Assembly (NCBI RefSeq): GCF_000016825.1
Contig: NC_009513.1
Span: 1,558,501-1,622,500, forward strand
Direction of reading: 5' to 3'
Length of the DNA: 64,000 nucleotides
Source of the DNA: Limosilactobacillus reuteri subsp. reuteri
GTDB lineage: Bacteria > Bacillota > Bacilli > Lactobacillales > Lactobacillaceae
Under the pieces are notes generated by a model. The model worked only from the letters and a program-made list of their open reading frames with translations, was not told the DNA's origin and did not search any database. A program made the position numbers and the translations under genes. Position 1 is the first letter of the stretch. Every line of letters begins with the position of its first letter. Of the stretch, positions 51,684 through 59,009 are shown piece after piece.

Positions 51684-52223
51684 CTATTTAACTCTCTTTC
51701 CCAGCTGGTAAGCTTCTTCAACGTGTTTAGCCAATTTTTGATTATTCCAAGAATCAGCCGCAAGCACTTCTCCTACTTTATCCCAACGCATATATTCAAG
51801 CAATTGCTTAAAATATAAGTCAAGTGAAGCAAAGGCATCTTCTTGACCATAGCCACTCACTAAAGTAATAGCTTTCTTTCCGCCATGAAGTTCATGGTTA
51901 TAGTTGTAGAAACGATCAATCACTGCTTTTAGGGCTGCATTGATCCCATAATAATATAGCGAACTAACCAAGACTACCATGTCTGCCGCTAACAGCTTAG
52001 GCATTACTTCATTAGTAATAACATCATTCGGTTCAATCGCAACTTCTTGTCCGGGATGATTGTCTTCCAATTCAATCATCGAAAATTCATCAGTCCGGCG
52101 TCCAGCATCAAAGCGATAAACTTCATTTCCTGCTTCAGTAGCGCCCTTAACAAAGGCATCTGCTAATTGCTCAGAAGTTCCTGGATGATGGGGACTTCCT
52201 GTTAATACAACAATCTTCATCAT
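51684..52223 (-). CDS. Flavodoxin-like NAD(P)H-dependent FMN reductase
   Basis: A 179-residue flavodoxin-fold protein of the NADPH-dependent FMN reductase group. The FMN phosphate loop is LTGSPHHPGTSEQLADAFVK at residues 7-26, and VVLVSSLYYYGINAALKAVI with the following DRFYNYN is the second family block. Such proteins reduce quinones, azo dyes or flavins. GGGCGGG lies before a double ATG, and either may be used. It follows, by about 90 bases, a small ORF and the cysteine-synthase-family gene on the same strand, so cotranscription is possible though not shown. Confidence 0.87.
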   Translation of the reverse strand: MMKIVVLTGSPHHPGTSEQLADAFVKGATEAGNEVYRFDAGRRTDEFSMIELEDNHPGQEVAIEPNDVITNEVMPKLLAADMVVLVSSLYYYGINAALKAVIDRFYNYNHELHGGKKAITLVSGYGQEDAFASLDLYFKQLLEYMRWDKVGEVLAADSWNNQKLAKHVEEAYQLGKRVK

Positions 52224-52310
52224 GATCCCGCCCTTTCTTACTTAATTATAGTGATAATTCGACCAGATTAGAAATAGAAACATTGAATATTAATAGATAA
52301 CTAAAATGAA

Positions 52311-52415
52311 TTAACGAGGCCAACTAAAAATTTTTAACCAATTTAACTTAGCACGCTCTCGTTTTTGTTCTTCTTTAATGTATGAACGATCCGTAATGAA
52401 ATGAAAGATATTCAT
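52311..52415 (-). CDS. Small ORF of 34 residues coupled to the cysteine-synthase gene
   Basis: An ATG at 52415 lies two bases after the stop codon of the cysteine-synthase-family gene, whose last codons supply the ribosome site GAGGAATAG. It runs 34 codons to TAA at 52311. The peptide starts MNIFHFITDRSYIKEEQKRE and ends LKIFSWPR, amphipathic and basic. Tight coupling suggests that it is translated. No family is recognised, and chance cannot be excluded for so short a frame. Confidence 0.45.
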   Translation of the reverse strand: MNIFHFITDRSYIKEEQKRERAKLNWLKIFSWPR

Positions 52416-52417
52416 GC

Positions 52418-53332
52418 CTATTCCTCATAAATATGTTCACTAAGGTAGCGCTCGCTTGAATCAGGAAATACCGTGACTAAATTAGCCCCGTGTGGCAATT
52501 CTTTAGCAACTTCTAAACTTGCCGCGAGCGCAGCCCCACTAGAGCTACCAATAAAGAGGCCGAGATTTTTAGCAACCCAGCGAACATAATAGAATGCATC
52601 CTCATCACTGATTGTTTTTACCCCGGTATAATCTAAGTCCTTGAAAAACGGTGGAATAAACTCCACTCCAATTCCTTCTGTACGGTGACTATGGGCTGGA
52701 CCCCCATTTAAAATCGATCCGGCTGGTTCAACAATATAGCCTTTTAATTCTGGGTAAGCATCTTGGAGCGCCTTTTGAATTCCCGCAAAAGTGCCACCAC
52801 TTCCTGCACCAGCTACAAAGGCCGCCAGCGGTTTATTAGCAAGATCAGCTAAAATTTCCGGTCCCAAGGTGCGTTGATAAACATCAGGATTTGCTGGATT
52901 CTGGAATTGTAAAGGCACGTAAGCATCTCCGATTTCAGCAGCTAATTCTTTGGCGGCCGCAATTGCTCCTTTGATCCCTTCTTCACTCGGAGTATTAATC
53001 ACTTCGGCTCCCAACGCACGCATTAATGTTTGCTTTTCAAAACTAAACTTTTCTGGTACCACTAATTTAACTGGTAAATGGTATTTTAGTGCTGCTAAAG
53101 CGACTCCAATCCCTGTATTTCCGGCAGTTGGCTCGATGATTGTCGTTGTATCTTTTATTTTTCCTTCTTCCATTCCTCGCTGGATTAGCGCCATCCCCAA
53201 ACGATCCTTGATACTGCCACCTGGGTTAAACATTTCGAGCTTAGCATAAATATTAACGTCATTCGGAGTCTTCATCGGCAAGTGCATTAAGGGGGTGTGA
53301 CCAATCAAATCATAAGTATTTTCAACTAACAT
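52418..53332 (-). CDS. Cysteine synthase/cystathionine beta-synthase family PLP enzyme
   Basis: A 304-residue fold-type II PLP enzyme. The PLP Lys is K42 in [12 protein letters not shown], the substrate loop is [20 protein letters not shown] and the phosphate loop [12 protein letters not shown]. The TAGNTG in place of TSGNTG and the [20 protein letters not shown] block are like MccA-type O-acetylserine-dependent cystathionine beta-synthases; ordinary cysteine synthase (CysK/CysM) remains possible. I chose the ATG at 53332 after GAAGGA; an in-frame ATG at 53383 lies inside repeat copy 5. Upstream lie a Cys-rich leader peptide and a terminator, so expression is probably tied to cysteine supply. 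Confidence 0.85.
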   Translation of the reverse strand: MLVENTYDLIGHTPLMHLPMKTPNDVNIYAKLEMFNPGGSIKDRLGMALIQRGMEEGKIKDTTTIIEPTAGNTGIGVALAALKYHLPVKLVVPEKFSFEKQTLMRALGAEVINTPSEEGIKGAIAAAKELAAEIGDAYVPLQFQNPANPDVYQRTLGPEILADLANKPLAAFVAGAGSGGTFAGIQKALQDAYPELKGYIVEPAGSILNGGPAHSHRTEGIGVEFIPPFFKDLDYTGVKTISDEDAFYYVRWVAKNLGLFIGSSSGAALAASLEVAKELPHGANLVTVFPDSSERYLSEHIYEE

Positions 53333-53357
53333 AATAGTTCCTTCTTCCTCAGAAAAG

Positions 53358-53540
53358 TAAGTGGGAATTAACCTCCTCGACAAGGCGGTGGGCTAAGGAT
53401 AGAACGGTGATTAGCACGGCACGGGCTGATTATCGTTCGAACTTAGCCTCGAGCCTTGTGGTTAATTTCCACGATATCGTAACAATATACCTATAAAAAA
53501 CGAGGCTGTTGAAAAAACAAAAGTTTTTTCTCAGCCTCGC
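53358..53540 (+). repeat. Composite repeat-terminator element, copy 5, inside the leader of the cysteine gene
   Basis: The unit is complete: GTGGGAATTAACC (53361-53373), hairpin centre with ACAAGGC..GCCTTGT and GGCTAAG..CTTAGCC, closing arm GGTTAATTTCCAC (53460-53472), GATATCGTAAC, and the terminator CGAGGCTGTTGAAAAAAC / GTTTTTTCTCAGCCTCG (53501-53539). It is antisense to the cysteine gene's transcript, unlike the other four copies, which follow a gene on the same strand. On the reverse strand its terminator stem is followed by six T, so it could also stop leader transcription. Confidence 0.8.
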
Positions 53541-53571
53541 CTTATGTGTTATCAACTTGATAGTAATTCAA

Positions 53572-53658
53572 TTAAAAATGAGTATACCAAAAAGTGAGTC
53601 GCATAAGACGCGATTCACAACAACAAATATTTGCGTTAACAAAATAATTGTTTTCCAT
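53572..53658 (-). CDS. Cysteine-rich leader peptide, 28 residues
   Basis: The ORF starts at an ATG (53658) with CGAGG nine bases before it and ends TAA at 53572. Residues 12-14 are three consecutive Cys codons TGT (53625-53617) in ANICCCESRLMRL. Immediately after them GTGAATCGC (53618-53610) pairs with GCGACTCAC (53602-53594), one mismatch, followed by five T (53593-53589): a small terminator-like hairpin whose 5' arm starts inside the third Cys codon. A promoter TTGACA/TATTAT with 17-bp spacing lies 25 bp upstream of the ORF. The nearest gene on the strand is a cysteine-synthase-family gene. Role as an attenuator is inferred. Confidence 0.65.
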   Translation of the reverse strand: MENNYFVNANICCCESRLMRLTFWYTHF

Positions 53659-53689
53659 TGGTAATTTCCTCGTATTTCAAATTACAGTA

Positions 53690-53718
53690 ATAATAACTAG
53701 TTAAAAGTAAGTTGTCAA
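53690..53718 (-). promoter_or_regulatory. Promoter of the cysteine leader
   Basis: On the reverse strand TTGACA (53718-53713) is 17 bp from TATTAT (53695-53690). Transcription would start near 53683, leaving a 5' leader of about 25 bases before the leader-peptide ATG. Confidence 0.75.
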
Positions 53719-53781
53719 GAAAATTTATATGGACAGGTGTAAAATAAAAAAGAATTATTTTATAAAGCAGGAGCGATACCT

Positions 53782-54714
53782 ATGAAAAAGAATGGACTAC
53801 TATTAGTCAATCTCGGTTCACCCGATACGCCAACAACTCCCGACGTTAAACGTTATTTGAAAGAATTTCTCAGTGATCGGAATGTTATTGAAATGCCCCC
53901 AGCATTATGGCAGCCACTCCTTCGTGGGATTATTCTTCCAACTCGGTCATGGCGATCAGCGACTTTTTATCGTAATTGCTGGACAAAAGATGGATCCCCA
54001 TTAATTGTCTACACAGAACGGTTGGTTGCTAAGGTTCAGGGATTAATGCCGGAATGGGTTGTCAAAATGGCAATGACCTATGGCAAGCCTAAAATTAGCG
54101 ACACAATTACCGGAATGAAAAAGGAATGTCAAAATATTACAGTTTTGCCGCTCTTCCCTTTTTTTACTAAAAGTACAACTCAAACGGTTATTGACAAGGT
54201 AAAGGATGCTGATCCAGAAGCGAAAATAATTGATCGTTTCTCGGCCGAAGAAGATTATTTAGACTTATTGGCTAAGCAAATCCAAACGGCATGGGATAGA
54301 GGAAAATATGACAAATTACTCATTTCGTATCATGGAATTCCGACTGCCATGGTTAATCACGGTGATCCTTATCGCGATGAAACAGAAGCGGCCACCGCGG
54401 AACTAATTAAACGTCTTGACATTCCTGAAAAGCAAATTAAGATGGCTTACCAATCTAAGTTTGGCCCAATGCCATGGTTAAAACCTTACCTCCGGAACAC
54501 GCTACTTAATGAGGCACAACTTGGACATCGTGATGTGTTAGTCGTCGCTCCATCATTTGTGGCGGACTGTTTAGAAACATTAGAAGAAGATCAAGTGCAA
54601 AACTATCAGGTCTTTCGTGAAAATGGCGGAAATAACCTTGTAATGGTGCCTTCACTCAATGACTCACCAGAATTTGCTCAGTTTATTACTGATCTTGTGC
54701 AACGAAAGGGATAA
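53782..54714 (+). CDS. hemH: Ferrochelatase
   Basis: A 310-residue chelatase that inserts iron into a porphyrin. The opening LLLVNLGSPDTPTTPDVKRY, the catalytic His in LISYHGIPTAMVNHGDPY and the Glu in FVADCLETLEEDQ are all present. Gram-positive enzymes of this length act on coproporphyrin III. No other haem-synthesis gene is seen, and lactobacilli usually lack the pathway, so it may use an imported porphyrin or serve in iron removal from haem. It is followed after two bases by an Nramp transporter gene, which suggests iron supply for the enzyme. AGGAGCG precedes the ATG. Confidence 0.92.
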   Translation: MKKNGLLLVNLGSPDTPTTPDVKRYLKEFLSDRNVIEMPPALWQPLLRGIILPTRSWRSATFYRNCWTKDGSPLIVYTERLVAKVQGLMPEWVVKMAMTYGKPKISDTITGMKKECQNITVLPLFPFFTKSTTQTVIDKVKDADPEAKIIDRFSAEEDYLDLLAKQIQTAWDRGKYDKLLISYHGIPTAMVNHGDPYRDETEAATAELIKRLDIPEKQIKMAYQSKFGPMPWLKPYLRNTLLNEAQLGHRDVLVVAPSFVADCLETLEEDQVQNYQVFRENGGNNLVMVPSLNDSPEFAQFITDLVQRKG

Positions 54715-54716
54715 AA

Positions 54717-56021
54717 ATGGAACGAAAAAGTTTAGACGAAATCAATGGAAGTGTTGATGTTCCAAATGTCTATCAAAGTGCATTTTGGCAGAAATTTCTC
54801 GCTTATAGTGGTCCCGGTGCTTTAGTCGCCGTTGGTTATATGGATCCAGGTAATTGGTTAACGTCGCTTGCCGGTGGGAGCCAATATCGCTATCAGCTAT
54901 TAGTGGTCCTTTTTACTGCCATTTTAATCGCTATGTATATGCAATCTTTAGCAATCAAACTCGGCGTTACCACCCGAACCGACCTCGCCCAAGCAATTGC
55001 GCGGCGTTTACCTACTCCCCTGCGGATTGCCCTGTGGTTATTTAATGAAATAGCGATGATGGCAACGGACTTAACCGGAGTCGTTGGAACTGCTGTCGCC
55101 TTAAACATGTTATTCAAGCTGCCCTTACTTATCGGCGTCCTGCTAACAATTGCGGACGTGCTAGTTGTCTTATTTTTCCTTCATTTTGGGATCCGCCGAA
55201 TTGAATTTATCGTTTTAACTGCTATTCTGGTTGTCGGCGCCATCTTTGCGATTGAAGTCTGTCGGGCCCACCCTGAATTTTCCGCGATCATGGACGGTTT
55301 TGTTCCTCGTTCCACAATTTTTACTAATCACAGTGAGTTGCTAATTAGTTTAGGGATTGTCGGGGCCACAATTATGCCCCATAATATTTATCTTCATTCC
55401 TCCCTGGCGCAAAGTCGACGCTACGATGAACATGATCCAAAGCAAGTCAAAGAAACGCTCCGTTTTGCTAATTGGGATTCATTAATTCACCTTTTTGCGG
55501 CTTTCATCGTCAACGCCCTTCTGCTTATCCTTGGTGGCACCCTCTTCTTTCATGCAGCAAGTCTCGGTAGTCTCGAGGATGTCTTTTTCGGACTAAAGAA
55601 TCCCCAAATCGTTGGTAGCCTCGCTAGTCCATTAATGAGTTGGCTCTTTGCCTTCGCTCTACTGGTAACTGGTTTAATTTCTTCAATCACTAGTACCTTG
55701 GCCGGTCAAATTGTCATGGAAGGATTTATCAATATTCGCCTTCCACTCTGGAAAAGGCGTCTCCTTACTCGAGCTGTAACCCTTGTGCCAATCCTAATTA
55801 TCGGCTTCATGATTAATTTCAAAGAAGAACAATTTGAGCAACTCATCATTTATGCGCAAATCGTCCTCAGTATCGCCTTACCATTTACCCTCTATCCCCT
55901 TGTTGCCTTGACGGGTAATAAGAAACTGATGGGACCACACGTTAATTCACGATGGCAAACGGTCCTTGGATATATTTTAGCTAGTTTGGTCACTGGGTTG
56001 AACTTGCTGGTATTGGTATAA
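54717..56021 (+). CDS. mntH: Nramp family Mn(II)/Fe(II) transporter
   Basis: A 434-residue Nramp protein with 11 or so helices. The metal site is seen in TM1 (GYMDPGNWLTSLAGGS) and TM6 (ATIMPHNIYLHSSLAQSRRY). These proteins take up Mn(II) and Fe(II) with protons. It starts two bases after the ferrochelatase stop, using AAAGGG inside that gene as ribosome site, so the two form an operon. Lactobacilli rely on high Mn for oxidative protection, but the hemH link points also to iron. No Mn riboswitch-like structure is visible upstream. Confidence 0.93.
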   Translation: MERKSLDEINGSVDVPNVYQSAFWQKFLAYSGPGALVAVGYMDPGNWLTSLAGGSQYRYQLLVVLFTAILIAMYMQSLAIKLGVTTRTDLAQAIARRLPTPLRIALWLFNEIAMMATDLTGVVGTAVALNMLFKLPLLIGVLLTIADVLVVLFFLHFGIRRIEFIVLTAILVVGAIFAIEVCRAHPEFSAIMDGFVPRSTIFTNHSELLISLGIVGATIMPHNIYLHSSLAQSRRYDEHDPKQVKETLRFANWDSLIHLFAAFIVNALLLILGGTLFFHAASLGSLEDVFFGLKNPQIVGSLASPLMSWLFAFALLVTGLISSITSTLAGQIVMEGFINIRLPLWKRRLLTRAVTLVPILIIGFMINFKEEQFEQLIIYAQIVLSIALPFTLYPLVALTGNKKLMGPHVNSRWQTVLGYILASLVTGLNLLVLV

Positions 56022-56237
56022 TTTTTGTTTATCATTATAAACCCAATAGATAGATACCCTTATTTTCAGTTATCAGTGTTTAAAAAAGCAATCAAATATT
56101 GTAAGATAATAATAAATTTTGTTGTAATTGTTGATGCAATAAAAGACTGGGCACTATTTACTTTTGGGAGAGTAATTTGATATTAAAAATTTTATCTTTG
56201 GTGTGACGCTTTTATCAATCTCATTTTACAACTGAAT

Positions 56238-56285
56238 TAAAGAAGCAGGGCTGAACGGTATTTATGTTCAAACCCTGCTTCTTTA
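56238..56285. terminator. Bidirectional terminator between mntH and a methyltransferase gene
   Basis: TAAAGAAGCAGGG (56238-56250) pairs with CCCTGCTTCTTTA (56273-56285), with TGAAC/GTTCA inside. The stretch 56022-56237 is AT-rich and I see no gene in it. Confidence 0.85.
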
Positions 56286-56287
56286 TT

Positions 56288-56833
56288 TTAGTTTCGTCGC
56301 GCAACCATCACGCGCTGTCCACCTATTTGTTTAACTTTAATGTCTTTAAAACGATAATATTCCAGTAGTTGACGATAACGTTGCACAGTAGTAGCAGTAA
56401 TCACTATGGTTCCCTTAAAAGCGAGAACCCTTATCGCCTCTTGCAAAACACGTCCTTGCGTAATTGCCGGTTTCACCTGCTGCAAATCACTAATCAGAAC
56501 ATAGTCAAACTGATGATCAGTGAAAGGCAAATTAGTGTTATCAGTCAATTCTACTTTCGCGCGATCAGCTACTGCCTCTTCTTTGATCAGTCCTTTCGCT
56601 TGCTGTGCTTGCTTTTCATTTTTAACTATTCCCATAATTTTGCCGGGAGCAGTCAATTGCTTGGCAAGGTTAATAAACGTTTTTCCATTACCAATGCTCA
56701 TATCAAGGATTTGCACATCCCCGCGTATCGATAAATCAGTACTTATCTTTTTCCAGACCTGTTGCCTTTGCCAGATCAACCATCCAATAATTCCAACAAC
56801 TATAACAACTATGATCCCAATAACGACTATCAA
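56288..56833 (-). CDS. Membrane-anchored class I SAM-dependent methyltransferase
   Basis: A 181-residue protein with one N-terminal membrane helix (residues 1-21, mostly Ile/Val) and a Rossmann methyltransferase domain. Motif I is ILDMSIGNGKTFINLAKQL, a less usual form of the glycine-rich loop, and the acidic motif II and the FDYVLISDLQQVKP motif follow. The substrate is unknown; arrangement resembles small methyltransferases of Lactobacillus next to ktr genes. It starts 17 bp after ktrA and is probably cotranscribed with ktrBA. Confidence 0.78.
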   Translation of the reverse strand: MIVVIGIIVVIVVGIIGWLIWQRQQVWKKISTDLSIRGDVQILDMSIGNGKTFINLAKQLTAPGKIMGIVKNEKQAQQAKGLIKEEAVADRAKVELTDNTNLPFTDHQFDYVLISDLQQVKPAITQGRVLQEAIRVLAFKGTIVITATTVQRYRQLLEYYRFKDIKVKQIGGQRVMVARRN

Positions 56834-56850
56834 TTCTCTTCACCCATTAT

Positions 56851-57519
56851 TTAACTAACAATATCGTTTAGTTTCCGAATATCCTTTAACTGCCCAACAA
56901 CTGTGATTTTATCGTGCGGTTGAATAACATCATTAGCTTGCGGCATTTGATTAACTTCATCATCTTTACTAACAATGATAATCACATTGACATTATAACG
57001 ATTACGAAAATCCAGTTCGTCTAAGGTCTTATTAAAGAACTTGGGATTATTAATATTTACTTCTGCCAAAGTTATTTCCTTACTTAAGGTGACATAATCG
57101 ACGACGCTTGGGTTTAGTTGTTGAAAAATAAGTCGCTTAGCTAAATCATGCTCTGGACGAACAACCATATCAGCACCAATTCGTTCCAAAACGCGCGCAT
57201 GATTAACATTTTCAGCCCGACAGATTACATCTGGCGCCCCAAGTTCTTTAGCGATTAGCGTGGCCATGATACTTGCTTCAACATTTTTTCCGATTGAAAT
57301 ATACACATGATCAAAACTACCGATATCAAGGTCACGCAGAGCATCCTCATCTTGCGCATCCGCAATTACCGCCCGCATAACTGACCCCGCAAATTCATTT
57401 ACCACTTCTTCACTAGAATCAATCGCCAATACTTCTTGGCCTGCTTGAACTAAAGCTTCACATATTGAGGCCCCAAATTGTCCAATTCCAATAACAGCAT
57501 AACTTTCTTTTTTAGCCAA
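56851..57519 (-). CDS. ktrA: KtrA potassium uptake regulatory subunit (RCK domains)
   Basis: A 222-residue cytoplasmic protein with an N-terminal RCK Rossmann domain (VIGIGQFGASICEALVQAGQ with Asp35-type nucleotide ligand after EVLAID) and a C-terminal RCK_C domain (NPKFFNKTLDELDFRNRYNV). It forms the nucleotide-binding ring that gates KtrB. It overlaps the end of ktrB by eight bases, so the two are cotranslated. ATP/ADP control is known for Ktr systems of other species. Confidence 0.92.
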   Translation of the reverse strand: MAKKESYAVIGIGQFGASICEALVQAGQEVLAIDSSEEVVNEFAGSVMRAVIADAQDEDALRDLDIGSFDHVYISIGKNVEASIMATLIAKELGAPDVICRAENVNHARVLERIGADMVVRPEHDLAKRLIFQQLNPSVVDYVTLSKEITLAEVNINNPKFFNKTLDELDFRNRYNVNVIIIVSKDDEVNQMPQANDVIQPHDKITVVGQLKDIRKLNDIVS

Positions 57520-58855
57520 TTAACACACTCTCCTCTGGATAACGATAATTCTTCGCTGCTGTACTTGCATTTAGGATTGAGAACATTACAGTATAAATTC
57601 CTACCCGGCCCACAAACATTAAAAACATTATAATAAATTGACCTAATAAATTAAGGTGGGTTGTAATTCCCAACGATATTCCAGTTGTCCCAAAGGCTGC
57701 CACTGCCTCAAAAGTAACATACGCCAACGAATCATGTTTTGGCAAATCCTGTGTTTCAACAAGCACCAAAATTGATACAAGCAAAATAAATAAAGCAACA
57801 AACAGTAATGTCAAAGCACGATAAATATTTTCTTGGGTAAACCGGCGATGAGCAAATGTCGTGTCTCGCTGTCCACGCAAAGTTGCAAAACTCTGAATCG
57901 TTAATAGACCGATTGTTGTGGTTTTAACCCCACCAGCAGTTGACCCCGGCGTTCCTCCGATAAACATCAAAATAACCGTAAACGCGAGGCCGGCAGCACT
58001 TAAATCAGTATAAGGAAAAGTAATTAAACCGGCAGTTCGTGGCGTGATTGCCATAAAAATAGTATTGAGAATACGGTTGGAAAAACTTAACTTATCACTT
58101 AATTGTGCTAAGTTTTTCTCGGTAATAAAGTAAACAACCACAGAAACAACGAATAAAACTGCTCCAGTACGTAACGCTAACTGCGTATGCAAGGATAGCC
58201 GGTGATATTTAGGATAATTGAGAATATCTTTCCATACTAAAAATCCTAATGATCCGGCAACAATCAAAACAGCAAGCACACATAGCATATAAGGGTCATT
58301 AGCATAATTTGCCATACTATTATCAAACAAGTCAAAGCCGGCATTACAAAAGGCTGAGATTGAATGAAAAATACTAAACCATATTCCCTTACCGAGTCCG
58401 TAACACGGATAAAAGTCAAAAAATAAAAATATTCCACCCGCTAATTGGATAAGTAATGAAAGCCGAATAATAAGGTAAACCACGTTCAATTGGGATAAGT
58501 GGTCAAGATTAAGGGCTTCTTGAGTTAATAATCGTGTTGACATTCGCATTCGTTGCCGGATCAGTAACGACATCATGACTGCAAACGTCATAAAACCTAA
58601 GCCTCCCACTTCCATCAAGATTGCAATCACAATCTGGCCAAATAATGTCCAGTGATGAGCTGTACTAACAAGAGTTAATCCAGTTACGCAGGTTGCACTC
58701 GTTGAAGTGAAGAAAGCAGTCATAAAATTTGTCGTTTCTCCTGGTCGTGTTGCAAACGGCAAGGAGAGTAAAATTGTTCCCATAAAAATAACAATTAAGA
58801 ACCCAAATGTAAGAATTTTGGGAAATGTATATTTATGTTTATTTATTTCAATCAC
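57512..58855 (-). CDS. ktrB: KtrB potassium uptake channel-like subunit
   Basis: A 447-residue membrane protein with the four M1-P-M2 repeats of Trk/Ktr proteins. The filter glycines are seen in TSATCVTGLT, AFCNAGFD, GGTPGSTAGG and AAFGTTGIS. It takes up K+ with Na+ in the usual model, together with KtrA, important for osmotic and acid stress. It is the first gene of the three-gene unit ktrB-ktrA-methyltransferase. The start has AAGGAT before the ATG. Confidence 0.93.
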   Translation of the reverse strand: MIEINKHKYTFPKILTFGFLIVIFMGTILLSLPFATRPGETTNFMTAFFTSTSATCVTGLTLVSTAHHWTLFGQIVIAILMEVGGLGFMTFAVMMSLLIRQRMRMSTRLLTQEALNLDHLSQLNVVYLIIRLSLLIQLAGGIFLFFDFYPCYGLGKGIWFSIFHSISAFCNAGFDLFDNSMANYANDPYMLCVLAVLIVAGSLGFLVWKDILNYPKYHRLSLHTQLALRTGAVLFVVSVVVYFITEKNLAQLSDKLSFSNRILNTIFMAITPRTAGLITFPYTDLSAAGLAFTVILMFIGGTPGSTAGGVKTTTIGLLTIQSFATLRGQRDTTFAHRRFTQENIYRALTLLFVALFILLVSILVLVETQDLPKHDSLAYVTFEAVAAFGTTGISLGITTHLNLLGQFIIMFLMFVGRVGIYTVMFSILNASTAAKNYRYPEESVLIG

Positions 58856-58928
58856 TTTTATCCTTCCTCATATCAATATTACTCAACTAATTATAAGCGT
58901 TTTTGTTAAATTCTAAACCATTATTTTA

Positions 58929-58942
58929 TTTCCCGGGAAATC
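58929..58942. promoter_or_regulatory. Palindrome ATTTCCCGGGAAAT upstream of oleate hydratase
   Basis: A perfect 14-bp palindrome, about 70 bp before the hydratase start and near the expected -35 of a TACAAT/TATAAC box at about 58960-58967. A near copy ATTTCCTGGGAAAT occurs at 49452-49465, just after the ABC-F gene. A regulator of the fatty-acid response could bind, but that is a guess. Confidence 0.4.
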
Positions 58943-59009
58943 ATCTCGAGAAAGCGCTACAATATAACTGTAGATTACCCGATTGCTTTTCCTGAAAGGA
59001 GATCCTTTT

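Noticed and set aside
53333..53383. Upstream extension of the cysteine-synthase-family protein
   Set aside because: The added codons fall partly inside repeat copy 5, and the ATG at 53332 has its own ribosome site and the normal family N terminus.
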